Source: JBOFFC01 sp051648405 (GTDB taxonomy: Bacteria; Planctomycetota; Planctomycetia; Pirellulales; Lacipirellulaceae). Taken from it: 31,732 nt of DNA. A program made the position numbers and the translations under genes. The notes below the pieces were generated by a model. It was given only the letters and a program-made list of their open reading frames with translations, searched no databases and was not told the origin of the DNA. The stretch is taken from contig JBOFFC010000185.1 in assembly GCA_051648405.1 (NCBI GenBank), positions 1 through 31,732 of the forward strand, written 5' to 3'. Shown here one piece after another: positions 14,990 through 23,783 of this stretch (positions within the stretch are counted from its first letter, which is position 1; every line of letters starts with the position of its first letter).

Positions 14990-17900
14990 TCAGTCGGCCC
15001 CCCGAAGCGACGGCCCCTCGGTGAGCGGGCCGACCGAAGGCCGTCGCGTGAACAGCGCGCCGAGCGCGAAGCCGATCACGGCGAGCTGGCTCAGCACGAA
15101 CATCAGCAGCCAGAAGCTCACGCCGTCGGTAAACCCGTAGCTGTGGAGCCCGACCCCCAGCTCGTTGACGCCGAACCAGCTCCACGACGTGACGACGTTC
15201 CCGCCGACGGCCAGCATCGCCAGGCCCGCCGGTCCGACCATCTTCCCCCACCGGGCGTGGAGCACGAGCGCGTTCCACAGGACGATGATCAGGGCGCCGT
15301 TCTCCTTGGGGTCCCAGCCCCAGAAACGCCCCCACGAGTCGTCGGCCCACAGCCCCCCCAGCACCGTGCCGATGAAGCTGAAGAAGAGCGCGAAGCAGAG
15401 CGTGCCGTAGGTCATCCGCGTGACCTGCTGCTCGCCCCGCGCGCCGAGCCGGCCGAGGAGCGGCCCCGCGACCAGGTACGCGATCGCCAGGAAGCCGGCG
15501 AGGAACGTGGTCGAGTACCCGAGCGTCACACACACGACGTGCGTCGCTAGCCAGAACTGCGTGTCGAGCACCGCTTGCAAGACGGTGAACGTGTCGCCGT
15601 CGAGCGACAGGAAGTAGGCCACGACAAGCGTCGAGAACCCGAGGACCGACGCGACCGCGTTCCCCACGCCGAGCTTGTAGATCGCCTCGAACGCCAGCCC
15701 AAAGGCGACCGCCGCCCAGCCGATGAAGACGGCCGATGAGTAGAGGTTCGTCACCGGGGGCCGGCCCGAGATGTAGATCCGCGCGACGAGCGCCAGCGTG
15801 TGCACGACGAGCGTCACGGCGATCACCGCCGTCGCCGTGCGCCCCAGCGTCTTCGGCCAAGCGAGCCACGACGCGGCCGTCAGCACGAACGCGATCAGGT
15901 AGGTCGCCGCGCAGTAGTAGAACGGGCTCGCGCGGTTGAAGAGCGTCTCGAAGCCGAGCTTCGACACGCTCAGCCGCTCCGCCGGAGCGAGCGCGATCGA
16001 ATCGGCGCTGGCGAGCGACGCCTCGTACGCCGCCGTCGCCTGGCCCAGTTTCGACAGCCGTGTGTTGAACATCGCCGCGTCGTTCTTCGCGTAGGCGTCG
16101 ATGACGCCGCTGAGGGCCGCGGTGGCGTCGTTTGTCGGCGCGCCGCGGACCCGCCGCAGCAGGTCGTCGAGCTCCGCCTCGAACAGCGTCTGCCACTCGC
16201 CGGCGGCGTCCATGGGGGGAGTCGCGCGGGGGGCGCCCGACTCACGCAGCACGAGCGCCTGCCGCTGCGCCGCGGCGAGCTCGGCTTCGATCGTGTTGCG
16301 GTCGGCGCCGATCCGGGGCGAACCGAACGAGTTGGCGAGCTTCGTGAACGCGCTGAGCTTCGCCGCCAGCTCCAGCACCTTGTTCTGCACGAGCGACCGC
16401 TGGTCGGCGGGCGTCTCGCTGGCGAGCTTCACCTGCCGGGCGAGCTCGGCCGCGTTCTTCTGGACTTCGTCGTAGCTGTAGCGGTACGAGCCGACGCGCG
16501 GCGGCAAGTCGAGCAGGTCGAGGACCTCCAGATTCTCGATGCGGAACACGCGGTGCGACCTTGCGGCCGGCTTGGCCGCGGCCGCGTCGAGCAACCATTG
16601 CACCGCCGAGATGCGCTTGTCCTTCTCGTCGATCGGGAGGACCTCTTGACGACCGGAGACGTACTGCACGGTGTTCCGCGCGAGGGTGTCGAGCGGCTTC
16701 ACGCGGCCCCCTTCGGCGACCCCCTGCGCGCCGAACCGGTCGAGGTCGAAACCCGCCGGTCGGTCGCCTGCGGGCCGCGCTTTGCTCGCCAAGTAACCGC
16801 CCGTCAGCAGCGCCGCAACCACCGGCACGAGCAGCGTGGGGTGCGTCCACACGCCGCGGCCGGCAGTCGCCGCTCGCGGCTTAGCGGCCTGCGCAGCCAG
16901 CTCACGCACCCCCTCCTCCGCCCGCCGTCGCACGAACCGCCCCAGCGTCAGCCCGAACTGCGTCAGCATCCCCAGCCCCACGAGCATGCAGCTCACGTAG
17001 GGGATCATCCACCCGGTGTTCGACACGACTTGCAGGAAGGTCGTTTGCTCGGTCGTGTTGTCGAAGCTCGACTGGTAGAGCGTGTCGCCGCCGTAGCGCA
17101 GCGGGTTGTTCATCCAGATCCGGACCTCGCGGTCGACGCCGCGGGCCGGGTCCTTGAGGACGATGTCCGACGAGTAGTTCTTCGGAGTGGTCGTGCCGAC
17201 GTAGCGGTCGAAGCGAAAGTCCTTCAGCGTGACCGTGTACGGCTTGTAGGCGCGCTTGAAGCGCAGCTCGACGCGGTGCGTCTTGCCGCCGATCTCCACG
17301 GGCTGCGGAACGAGCGACAGCATCCCCCCGCCGGGCGCCGCGAAGAACGAGTTCGACACGAGCCACACGCCGAGCGATTCGCCCGACTCCTTGTCGAGCG
17401 CCTCGACGTACGCCGACGCGAGGTTCAAGCCCGCGTCGGTCCCGACCCCCGAGACCGACGGGGCCGCGATCGCGACGCGTTCGAGCCCCGCGCCGCGCGT
17501 CGCGACATTCGTTCCGACCGAGCCCGCCGGGCGCAGCACCGAGTTCGTGTCGAAGCGGCGGACCAGCAGGTCGACCGGCAAGTCGGGGTGCGAGATCGGC
17601 TCGTTCGACCGGGCGGCCGTCTCGAGCAGGTGCTGCGGCACAACGGTCACGCGGTCGTTCGCGCCGTCGGCGGTCACGAAGGCGAGCTCCGTCGAGCGGA
17701 CGTCGTAGGCGTAGTTCGCCGTTTGCCCCTCGTCGATGCGCATCTGCGCCTCGTCGGCGGCGAGGTCAGTGACGAGCTCGCCGACCATCATCAGGCCGAT
17801 CCCCGCGTGCAGCAGGACGATCCCCGCACGCTTGCGGAACACGAGCACGCAGCCCGCGAGCAGCACGGCCGCCGCGCCTCCACCCTTGGCCAGTTGCCAC

Positions 17901-18625
17901 AGGATCCGCAGCCCGGCGTCGTCGATCCGGGCGTCCGGGTACGCGAAGAGCCAAGCGGCGACGCCGAGCACGACCCCCACGAGCGCCGCGCCGAGGCGCC
18001 ATTCGGCGGGGCGGACGCGGTCCCGCGACTTCGTGAGCCAGTACATCCCCGCTAAGCCACCAGCGGCGAGCGACGCGCGGAGCGCTTGCCACAGGCCGCT
18101 ACAGAACGCGGGGCTCAGCTCGCCTTCGAGCGCGTCGTCCAAGCCGCTGACGACCACCCACGCGGTGGCCGCCACCCCCAACGCGATCGCCCCGGCCCCC
18201 CACAACAGTCGTTGCCCCCGCGCGGCGACCTTGAACCGCAGCGAGTGGGCCGCGATCAGGTTGAGCATCATCAGCGTGCCGATCAGCTTCCCCCCGGGGA
18301 ACGGGAACCAACCGGCGACCGGCTGCGGCTCGGTGCGCGTGAAGAGCTCGACCAGCCGGGCGAGCGCCTGCCACTCGACCTGCGCCACCCAGACGCGGAA
18401 GTAGGTGTTGTTAACGACTTGCCAGACGTCGTGATCGACCTGGGCCAGCGTCCCCACGAACACGAGGAAGATCGCCAGCGCGAACAGCACCACCGTCAGG
18501 CGCAGCGACGCGAGCGCGTCGATCACTCCTAACAGGGGGCCACGCGGGGCCGGCTTTCGAGGCGTGCGCCGCTCGACCGCCGCGGCGGGAGGTGTGGTCG
18601 GTTCGTCAAGCGTTGCAGTGGTCAC
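14990..18625 (-). CDS. ccsBA: Fused cytochrome c assembly protein (ResB-CcsA, system II)
   Basis: A 1211-residue membrane protein starting at GTG 18625, with AAGG eight bases upstream. The N-terminal half is ResB/CcsB-like: first helix LRLTVVLFALAIFLVFVGTL, more helices, then a large periplasmic domain with HRVELRFKRAYKPYTVTLKDFRFDRYVGT and NNPLRYGGDTLYQSSF. A central soluble segment (about 620-900) is rich in helices. The C-terminal part is CcsA/ResC with multiple helices and the haem-handling WWD motif (DDSWGRFWGWDPKENGALI, near 1095-1113). In system II these parts export haem and attach it to apocytochrome CxxCH motifs. Fused CcsBA proteins are known in epsilon-proteobacteria and other phyla. 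The gene follows a lipoprotein gene by 31 bases, so the two are probably co-transcribed. Confidence 0.93.
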   Translation of the reverse strand: MTTATLDEPTTPPAAAVERRTPRKPAPRGPLLGVIDALASLRLTVVLFALAIFLVFVGTLAQVDHDVWQVVNNTYFRVWVAQVEWQALARLVELFTRTEPQPVAGWFPFPGGKLIGTLMMLNLIAAHSLRFKVAARGQRLLWGAGAIALGVAATAWVVVSGLDDALEGELSPAFCSGLWQALRASLAAGGLAGMYWLTKSRDRVRPAEWRLGAALVGVVLGVAAWLFAYPDARIDDAGLRILWQLAKGGGAAAVLLAGCVLVFRKRAGIVLLHAGIGLMMVGELVTDLAADEAQMRIDEGQTANYAYDVRSTELAFVTADGANDRVTVVPQHLLETAARSNEPISHPDLPVDLLVRRFDTNSVLRPAGSVGTNVATRGAGLERVAIAAPSVSGVGTDAGLNLASAYVEALDKESGESLGVWLVSNSFFAAPGGGMLSLVPQPVEIGGKTHRVELRFKRAYKPYTVTLKDFRFDRYVGTTTPKNYSSDIVLKDPARGVDREVRIWMNNPLRYGGDTLYQSSFDNTTEQTTFLQVVSNTGWMIPYVSCMLVGLGMLTQFGLTLGRFVRRRAEEGVRELAAQAAKPRAATAGRGVWTHPTLLVPVVAALLTGGYLASKARPAGDRPAGFDLDRFGAQGVAEGGRVKPLDTLARNTVQYVSGRQEVLPIDEKDKRISAVQWLLDAAAAKPAARSHRVFRIENLEVLDLLDLPPRVGSYRYSYDEVQKNAAELARQVKLASETPADQRSLVQNKVLELAAKLSAFTKLANSFGSPRIGADRNTIEAELAAAQRQALVLRESGAPRATPPMDAAGEWQTLFEAELDDLLRRVRGAPTNDATAALSGVIDAYAKNDAAMFNTRLSKLGQATAAYEASLASADSIALAPAERLSVSKLGFETLFNRASPFYYCAATYLIAFVLTAASWLAWPKTLGRTATAVIAVTLVVHTLALVARIYISGRPPVTNLYSSAVFIGWAAVAFGLAFEAIYKLGVGNAVASVLGFSTLVVAYFLSLDGDTFTVLQAVLDTQFWLATHVVCVTLGYSTTFLAGFLAIAYLVAGPLLGRLGARGEQQVTRMTYGTLCFALFFSFIGTVLGGLWADDSWGRFWGWDPKENGALIIVLWNALVLHARWGKMVGPAGLAMLAVGGNVVTSWSWFGVNELGVGLHSYGFTDGVSFWLLMFVLSQLAVIGFALGALFTRRPSVGPLTEGPSLRGAD

Positions 18626-18656
18626 GTCGTTCGCCTTGAGTGATCGGCCGTTCGCG

Positions 18657-19775
18657 TCAATCCACTACGCGGATCGAGGCGAGCCACGCCCGAAACGCGT
18701 CGCGCTGGGTGGCGACCTCGGCCTTCGGCCCGCGGACCTTGTAAAACCAAACTGCGTCCCCGCGGACGCTCATCGCGGCGAGCGTCGTCTCGGTCGCCCC
18801 TTCGAGGACAACGTAGTCCGCCGGCCGGCCGCTGATCTCGATCTTCTCCGACTCGGCGGCGAGCGCTGAAGCGGTCGTCGGCCCGAGGCCCACCTCGCCG
18901 CGCCAGCGGTTGACGTTCTCGAGCGGATCGGCCATCGCCGGCGCCGTGGCGGGGAACGCGAACGCCGTCACTTCGGCCCCCCCCGGCGTCGCGAGCGACG
19001 CCAGCCGCATCGCGCTCCCCGGTTTGTCGGTCCAACCCTTGGGGGTATCGAACTCCAGCGGCCCCTCGGCGGCGCCCCCCTGCCCTGCCGGCGGCGCCGG
19101 AGTCGCGGGCCCCGGCCTTGGGCCGCCCGCCGCGAACGGCGCGCCGCCGAGCGCCGCGCCCCCTCCCGGGGCCATCCCGCCGCTGAACCAACCGTCGGCG
19201 TCGAGCACCACCCCCCCCTCGATCGCGCTAAGCTTTGTTGTCTTGTCGGCGAGCGTCGCGGCGGTCATCGCTTCGCGACCGAGCTGCCCGAGCCAACGAT
19301 TGGCGTTGTCGAGCACCTGCGCGGCCCATTCCCCCACCAGCGGCAGGCCGATGACGGTGACTTCGATTCCTGGCATAGCCTCCGGTGAGTCGAGCGTCGC
19401 TAGCCGCATCCCTTCGGCGGGGCGCTCGCCCCAGCCCTCGGGGGTCTTCCACGTCGGGCGGTCTGCTTCGATCCGGAGCGACTCGAACAGCGACTTCAGC
19501 TCGACCGCGGCCTTCGTTACCGAGTCGATCGGGCCGACGGCCTTCACGAACCAAGCCTGGCCGCCGCCGGGGACGATCGCCGCCAGCATCCGGTGCGTCG
19601 GCGCGCCGCGTTCCGCTGGCTCGGACGCGGCCTGCGTGCTCGCGGCTGCGGGGCTCTCCGCCGGGACCGAGTAGCTGCGGACCTCGTCTGCGGGACGGCA
19701 CCCCCCGAGCGCAACCATCATCAGGCCAACGAACCAGCAGCGGCCACACAAAACGTCCGTGTGGAGGGGGCGCAT
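18657..19775 (-). CDS. Predicted lipoprotein with duplicated domain, upstream of ccsBA
   Basis: A 372-residue protein. The ATG at 19775 has CAGGAG seven bases upstream and begins a lipoprotein leader with lipobox LGGC (Cys26). The rest holds two related copies of an unnamed domain. Copy 1 core (about 103-190) reads TPEGWGERPAEGMRLATL ... NANRWLGQLG; copy 2 core (about 238-320) reads TPKGWTDKPGSAMRLASL ... NVNRWRGEVGLG. A third element, AWFVKAVGP...LKSLFESLRI before copy 1, matches VWFYKVRGP...FRAWLASIRV after copy 2. The order is therefore tail-core-linker-core-tail, with a Gly/Pro linker between cores. Function is unknown. Its position directly before ccsBA suggests a role in cytochrome c maturation or haem/redox handling, which is inference. 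Confidence 0.82.
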   Translation of the reverse strand: MRPLHTDVLCGRCWFVGLMMVALGGCRPADEVRSYSVPAESPAAASTQAASEPAERGAPTHRMLAAIVPGGGQAWFVKAVGPIDSVTKAAVELKSLFESLRIEADRPTWKTPEGWGERPAEGMRLATLDSPEAMPGIEVTVIGLPLVGEWAAQVLDNANRWLGQLGREAMTAATLADKTTKLSAIEGGVVLDADGWFSGGMAPGGGAALGGAPFAAGGPRPGPATPAPPAGQGGAAEGPLEFDTPKGWTDKPGSAMRLASLATPGGAEVTAFAFPATAPAMADPLENVNRWRGEVGLGPTTASALAAESEKIEISGRPADYVVLEGATETTLAAMSVRGDAVWFYKVRGPKAEVATQRDAFRAWLASIRVVD

Positions 19776-19967
19776 CGAAGCTCCTGAGGCGAGAGGTGCG
19801 ACGGCGGGCGAACGACGTCGCCGCAATGTGCCGCCACGCGACGATCCGCGCACTACGCGCACGCGTCACGCTCGCCCCGCGTCGGACTCACGACTATACG
19901 GCGGCTCGAAACGGTCCGACTAGCCGACGCGCTGCGGCGAACGGTCGCGGCCGCGAAACCCGGGCGC

Positions 19968-21371
19968 TCAGCCGAAGATGCTGAGCACGGCGTCCATCAG
20001 CGCGCTGTTGACCGCGTAGGGCTCGTCCCAAGACCACATACTGTGCAAGAGGTCGAGGGCCATCATGCCGCAAAGGGCCATCGAGGTCATCGTGCAGCCG
20101 AGCAGCACCATGATCCAGGTCGGGAAAGTCGTGACGCCGGACGCGGCGACTACCGGAGCTCCCGCGGCGGCGCCGGCGAACCCGCTGGCGAAGTCCCCTT
20201 CGAGGTCCTCGTCGGCGCCGAAGCCCACGGGGGTGTCGTCTTCTTCAAACGCCACGGGGGCGCCGTCCTCCGACAGGTCGTCGAGCGCGACGACCTGCGA
20301 GCTGTCCTCGTCGCTATCGATGGCGTCGGCGGGGGTCAGCAAGAACGCGTCCTCACCGATCACCGAGCCCCCTTGCGACTTGGCCGAGAGGGCCGCGAGG
20401 TCCAGCGCCGACCCCATCGCCGAGCCCGCGAGGTCGAGCTGCATGTCCCCCAGCGAGATCCCGCTGTCGCTGGGACGGAGGTTGATTCCGCTGTCCCCCG
20501 AAGCCAGCATCCCGCTGCCGCTGCCGCTGGCGAGCGCCAGGTCGCCCGAGTCGCCAAGGACCAGGTCGTCATCGTCGTCGTCCGCGCCGAGCTCGACGGC
20601 GTCGAACCCCGTGGCCCGGCCGGCCGCCGGCTTCATGGGGGGGAGCGCCCCGGTGGCGCCCGGGTCGGTCAGGTTCGCGGGATCGGAATCGCTGCCGAGG
20701 ACCCCCATAGCGTCGCTGTCGGGGGAGCGGCTGCCGCCGGTGACCGAGCTCCCCACGATGTCCAGCTCCAATTCATTCCCCAGGCCGAGCGAGCCCGAGT
20801 CGGCGGCCGCGGCCGCCATCCCCTTCGCGGCGCGCTGCGCCGCTTCGACGTCGCCGGCGTCGAGGATCCGGCTCGACTCGGCTTCAAGGTCCAGTTCGAG
20901 TTCCTCAAGGTCGTCGAACGCCGCGGGGGACACCTCGATCGGCGCGCTGGCGGCGCTCGGCACGCTCTCCGGCTTGGCCATCGGCAAGTCGCTGTCGTCG
21001 AGCCCCAGTTCGCTGCGGCCGATGATCGTGCTCGGCGGACGTGGCAGGCCCCCGGGGAGGTCGGCCTCGCTCATCAGGATCGACTCGGCGTCGTCCCCGT
21101 CGCCGAGCGGCTCAATCCCGAGCTGAACCGTGTCGTCCCCGATCGGCAGTCCGGCCATCCCCCCGAGGTCGAGGTCCAGGTCGTCGCTAGCCGTCTCGGG
21201 CTGCGGCAGGCCCTCTTCCACGAGGCGCTCGACGACTTCCGTGCGGAATTTCCAGCTCGGTCCGTCGCGGTACCCGTTCAGGACGCCCTCCTCGCGGAGC
21301 TCGCCGAGCCGCTCCTTGGTGATCCCGAGCTTTTCGGCCGCTTCGTCGAGGCTGAGGAACTTCTGGCTCAT
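19968..21371 (-). CDS. HTH protein with acidic linker and C-terminal membrane segment
   Basis: A 467-residue protein. Residues 1-56 form an excisionase/MerR-type winged HTH (FLSLDEAAEKLGITKERLGELREEGVLNGYRDG, then WKFRTEVVERLVEEGL). Residues 60-410 are a low-complexity, Asp/Gly/Ser-rich disordered region with scattered short motifs such as LDLDLGG and GDSGINLRPSDSGISLGD. A single strongly hydrophobic segment (FPTWIMVLLGCTMTSMALCGMMALDLL, about 416-442) is followed by a short tail ending DAVLSIFG. This would tether a DNA-binding domain to the membrane, or position a sensor there. I recall this layout in planctomycetes without a known function. A small secreted-protein gene lies 61 bases upstream in the same direction, probably in one operon. 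Confidence 0.82.
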   Translation of the reverse strand: MSQKFLSLDEAAEKLGITKERLGELREEGVLNGYRDGPSWKFRTEVVERLVEEGLPQPETASDDLDLDLGGMAGLPIGDDTVQLGIEPLGDGDDAESILMSEADLPGGLPRPPSTIIGRSELGLDDSDLPMAKPESVPSAASAPIEVSPAAFDDLEELELDLEAESSRILDAGDVEAAQRAAKGMAAAAADSGSLGLGNELELDIVGSSVTGGSRSPDSDAMGVLGSDSDPANLTDPGATGALPPMKPAAGRATGFDAVELGADDDDDDLVLGDSGDLALASGSGSGMLASGDSGINLRPSDSGISLGDMQLDLAGSAMGSALDLAALSAKSQGGSVIGEDAFLLTPADAIDSDEDSSQVVALDDLSEDGAPVAFEEDDTPVGFGADEDLEGDFASGFAGAAAGAPVVAASGVTTFPTWIMVLLGCTMTSMALCGMMALDLLHSMWSWDEPYAVNSALMDAVLSIFG

Positions 21372-21432
21372 CGCGGCGAGACGTCGGTCGGGCCGACGCG
21401 TTCGTGGCTGGGTCCCGCGCGAGGCGGGGCCC

Positions 21433-21855
21433 TTAGGGGCGGTTGGTGTCGCGGACCTCGGCCGGCTGGGGCTCCTTGGTGTTGAAGCCTTCGAGCTGCA
21501 GGTCCCAGGTAAGGTTGCGGACGCTTTTTAGACTAATCTGCCCGGACGCCGAGTCGATGTGATAAACGGCGAGGACTCGGCGAACTGGGTCAAGGATAAC
21601 GACCGAAGCCGCCGGCGTGTTCGGGTTTTGCAGGATTTGCCACTCCAACCCGCCCGCGACCATCGCGGCCGGCGGAGGGATCATCGCCGGCGCCGGGATG
21701 ACGCCGCCGGTGGGGGGGACGACTCGGTCCCATCCCGAGCCATCGCCCCAAGCCGCCCCGTCTTTCGGGTCGCCATCGCGCGGTTGCCCCTCCACGCGCC
21801 CACCCACCAGCGTCAAGACCGCTAGCATTCCGAGAAAAACGCGGCTCTTCCACAT
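21433..21855 (-). CDS. Small secreted protein of unknown function
   Basis: A 140-residue protein starting at ATG 21855, with GGAGG eleven bases upstream. A longer reading to 21933 lacks a signal sequence at its start. The signal peptide is MWKSRVFLGMLAVLTLVGGRVEG. The mature part begins with a Gly/Asp/Pro-rich stretch (to about 75). A compact C-terminal module follows (LEWQILQNPNTPAASVVILD, then VLAVYHIDSASGQISLKSVRNLTWDLQLEGFN), which looks like a small beta domain. I do not recognise it as a characterised family, though similar sequences seem common in planctomycetes. It is co-directional with the HTH-membrane gene 61 bases downstream, and divergent from hisN. Confidence 0.72.
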   Translation of the reverse strand: MWKSRVFLGMLAVLTLVGGRVEGQPRDGDPKDGAAWGDGSGWDRVVPPTGGVIPAPAMIPPPAAMVAGGLEWQILQNPNTPAASVVILDPVRRVLAVYHIDSASGQISLKSVRNLTWDLQLEGFNTKEPQPAEVRDTNRP

Positions 21856-22060
21856 CGTCGGATCGCCTCCATGCCGCGGGAAACTCGGTCCACCGTCGAG
21901 GCAGATTCTACACCGGGCGCCCGGGCTGCCCAACGCGCCCGAGTCGGCAACAAGGCATTGGCGGCCCGCCCGGCGGTGCGTTAGCCTGCCGAGCTTGCCG
22001 CTCGCCGTTTCGGCTCCGCACTGCTAGGCACTGACCAACTCAGCGATCGAAGGACTCTCC

Positions 22061-22927
22061 ATGGGAAGCACCCCCCTCCCCGTCGCCACCCCCTCGACCA
22101 ACATCCCCGGGACCGCGGGGATCGACCAGGCGATCGCCGAGCGGCTCGCGTTCGCCCGCGACATCACCCTTGAAGCGGGCGAACTGACCCTGAAGTTCTT
22201 CCGATCGAAGTCCCTGGGGGTCGAGCGCAAGGGGGACGGCTCCCCCGTGACGGCCGCCGATCGCGGCGCCGAAGAGCTGCTCCGGGCGCGCCTCGCCGAG
22301 CGGTTCCCCGACGACGCCGTGTTGGGCGAGGAGTTCGGCACGAAGGACGGCTCTTCGGGCTTCCGCTGGGTCCTCGACCCGATCGACGGGACCAAGGCCT
22401 TCGTCCACGGCGTACCCCTCTACACGAACCTGGTGGCTTTGCTCGACGAGGCGACCGGCGAGCCGGTCCTCGGGGTGATCAACGCCCCTGCCTCGGGGGA
22501 GATGATCTACGCCGCGGTGGGCGGGGGCGCGTGGTACCAAAACGGCGGCGGGCCGATCGTCCAGGCCCACGTCTCGTCGGCCGAGACGCTCGGCGAGGGG
22601 CTGTTCCTCACCGGCGACGTCGAGGGCTTCAAGACCAACCGGCCGACCGACGCCACCGACGTCTACCTCGCCCTGCAGGAATCGGCCCGCCTGGCGCGCA
22701 CCTGGGGGGACGGCTACGGCTACATGATGGTCGCCGTCGGGCGGGCCGAGGTGATGATCGACGCCGCGATGTGCCTCTGGGACTCGGCCCCGATGAAGCC
22801 GATCCTGGAAGAGGCCGGGGGGACCTTCACCAGCTGGGCGGGGGACCCGACGGTCCACGCCCCCGAGGGGATCGCCACCAACGGCCACGTGGCGGCCGAG
22901 GTGCTGCACCTGACCCGCGGCCGGTGA
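22061..22927 (+). CDS. hisN: Histidinol-phosphatase, inositol-monophosphatase family (HisN type)
   Basis: A 288-residue cytosolic, Mg-dependent phosphatase with the IMPase metal sites: DGSPVTAADRGAEE (59-72), GEEFG (89-93) and DPIDGT (106-111, in WVLDPIDGTKAFVHGVPLYTNLVAL). A C-terminal Asp lies in MCLWDSAPMKPILEEAGG. The KAFVHGVP text after DPIDGT is the pattern of HisN-type histidinol-phosphate phosphatases (histidine synthesis, removing phosphate from L-histidinol phosphate) rather than true inositol phosphatases, but broad specificity is possible. GAAGGA lies six bases before the ATG. It is divergent from the small secreted-protein gene and about 190 bases upstream of rpmB. Confidence 0.88.
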   Translation: MGSTPLPVATPSTNIPGTAGIDQAIAERLAFARDITLEAGELTLKFFRSKSLGVERKGDGSPVTAADRGAEELLRARLAERFPDDAVLGEEFGTKDGSSGFRWVLDPIDGTKAFVHGVPLYTNLVALLDEATGEPVLGVINAPASGEMIYAAVGGGAWYQNGGGPIVQAHVSSAETLGEGLFLTGDVEGFKTNRPTDATDVYLALQESARLARTWGDGYGYMMVAVGRAEVMIDAAMCLWDSAPMKPILEEAGGTFTSWAGDPTVHAPEGIATNGHVAAEVLHLTRGR

Positions 22928-22999
22928 CCCGAGCCGTCGCGGATCGAGTGGTCCACCGGGCGGGGGGCTGGCAGGCCAACTTTCTCGCCCCGGGGCTCG

Positions 23000-23028
23000 T
23001 TGTCCGCTGGGGGAAGATCGGCTATCTT
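23000..23028 (+). promoter_or_regulatory. Candidate sigma-70 promoter of rpmB
   Basis: TTGTCC (23000-23005), 17 bases and TATCTT (23023-23028) give a sigma-70-like promoter, 93 bases before the rpmB start. Each hexamer matches consensus at four positions, with ideal spacing. It is the best candidate in the 194-base gap between hisN and rpmB. Confidence 0.5.
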
Positions 23029-23121
23029 TCCCGATTCGGCGGACACGGATTCTGCCGCACACTGGCGCCCCGCCCGCGCGGAGCCGCCCCGAACAACCTC
23101 TCCAGCGAACGAGTCGAGACG

Positions 23122-23385
23122 ATGGCCCGGCAATGCGAGATTTGCGCCAAGGGACCGCAGATGGGCAACCAGGTGACGATCCGCGGTAAGCGGAAGTACC
23201 TCGGTGGCGTCGGTACGAAGGTGACCGGCATCTCGCGTCGGCAGTTCAAGCCGAACCTGCAACGGGTCCGCGTCGCGGGCGAGGGGGACGCCAGCCGCCA
23301 CCTGCTGGTGTGCGTGCAGTGCATCCGCAGCGGCGCGATCGTCAAGAAGGTCCGGACCGCGCCCTTCCAGTTGCCGACGGCCTAG
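23122..23385 (+). CDS. rpmB: 50S ribosomal protein L28
   Basis: An 87-residue protein. The frame is open far upstream, but the ATG at 23122 begins the family start MARQCEICAKGPQMGNQV. Diagnostic text follows: ISRRQFKPNLQRVRV and a C-terminal CVQCIRSGAIVK. It has two CxxC pairs (C5/C8 and the CVQC pair), i.e. the zinc-binding C+ form. It binds the large ribosomal subunit. The gene sits 66 bases before gatC and probably feeds transcription into the gat genes. Confidence 0.97.
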   Translation: MARQCEICAKGPQMGNQVTIRGKRKYLGGVGTKVTGISRRQFKPNLQRVRVAGEGDASRHLLVCVQCIRSGAIVKKVRTAPFQLPTA

Positions 23386-23451
23386 CGGAATCGCGGCGGC
23401 GGGCCGGGCTGATCTTGAGGACGGGTGTGTTCTGACGGACGGGTTGTGGCG

Positions 23452-23742
23452 ATGGCGATCACGCGCGACGACGTCGCCAAGGCCGCCCTGCTCGCCCGCC
23501 TCGAGCCGACCCCCGAGCAGCTCGACGCCCTGACACCGCAGCTCGCCGAGGTCGTCGCCTACGTCGATCAGCTCGCCGCGGTCAACACCGAAGGGGTCGA
23601 GCCGATGGCCCACGGCGTCGAACTCCGCAACGTGCTCCGCGACGACGTGGTCCAGCCAAGCCTGTCGCGTGACGAGGCCCTCGGCGGCGCTCCACGCCAC
23701 GACGGCGTCGGGTTCCGCGTCCCCGCCGTGCTGGGTGACTGA
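23452..23742 (+). CDS. gatC: Asp/Glu-tRNA amidotransferase subunit C
   Basis: A 96-residue protein from ATG 23452; a GTG two codons upstream (23446) is also possible. It begins MAITRDDVAKAALLARLEPTPEQLDALTPQLAEVVAYVDQLAAVNTEGVEP, the standard GatC pattern, then LRDDVVQPSL. GatC wraps around GatA and stabilises the GatCAB complex, which converts misacylated Glu-tRNA(Gln) and/or Asp-tRNA(Asn) to the amide. gatA follows 41 bases later. Confidence 0.95.
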   Translation: MAITRDDVAKAALLARLEPTPEQLDALTPQLAEVVAYVDQLAAVNTEGVEPMAHGVELRNVLRDDVVQPSLSRDEALGGAPRHDGVGFRVPAVLGD

Positions 23743-23783
23743 AGCGCAAACCGCAACGCTCCCCTCTCCCGCGCGAGCAGCCG

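Noticed and set aside
15800..18055. 751-residue plus-strand frame opposite ccsBA
   Set aside because: Arg/Glu/Val-rich antisense shadow of an intact, clearly recognised membrane-protein gene.
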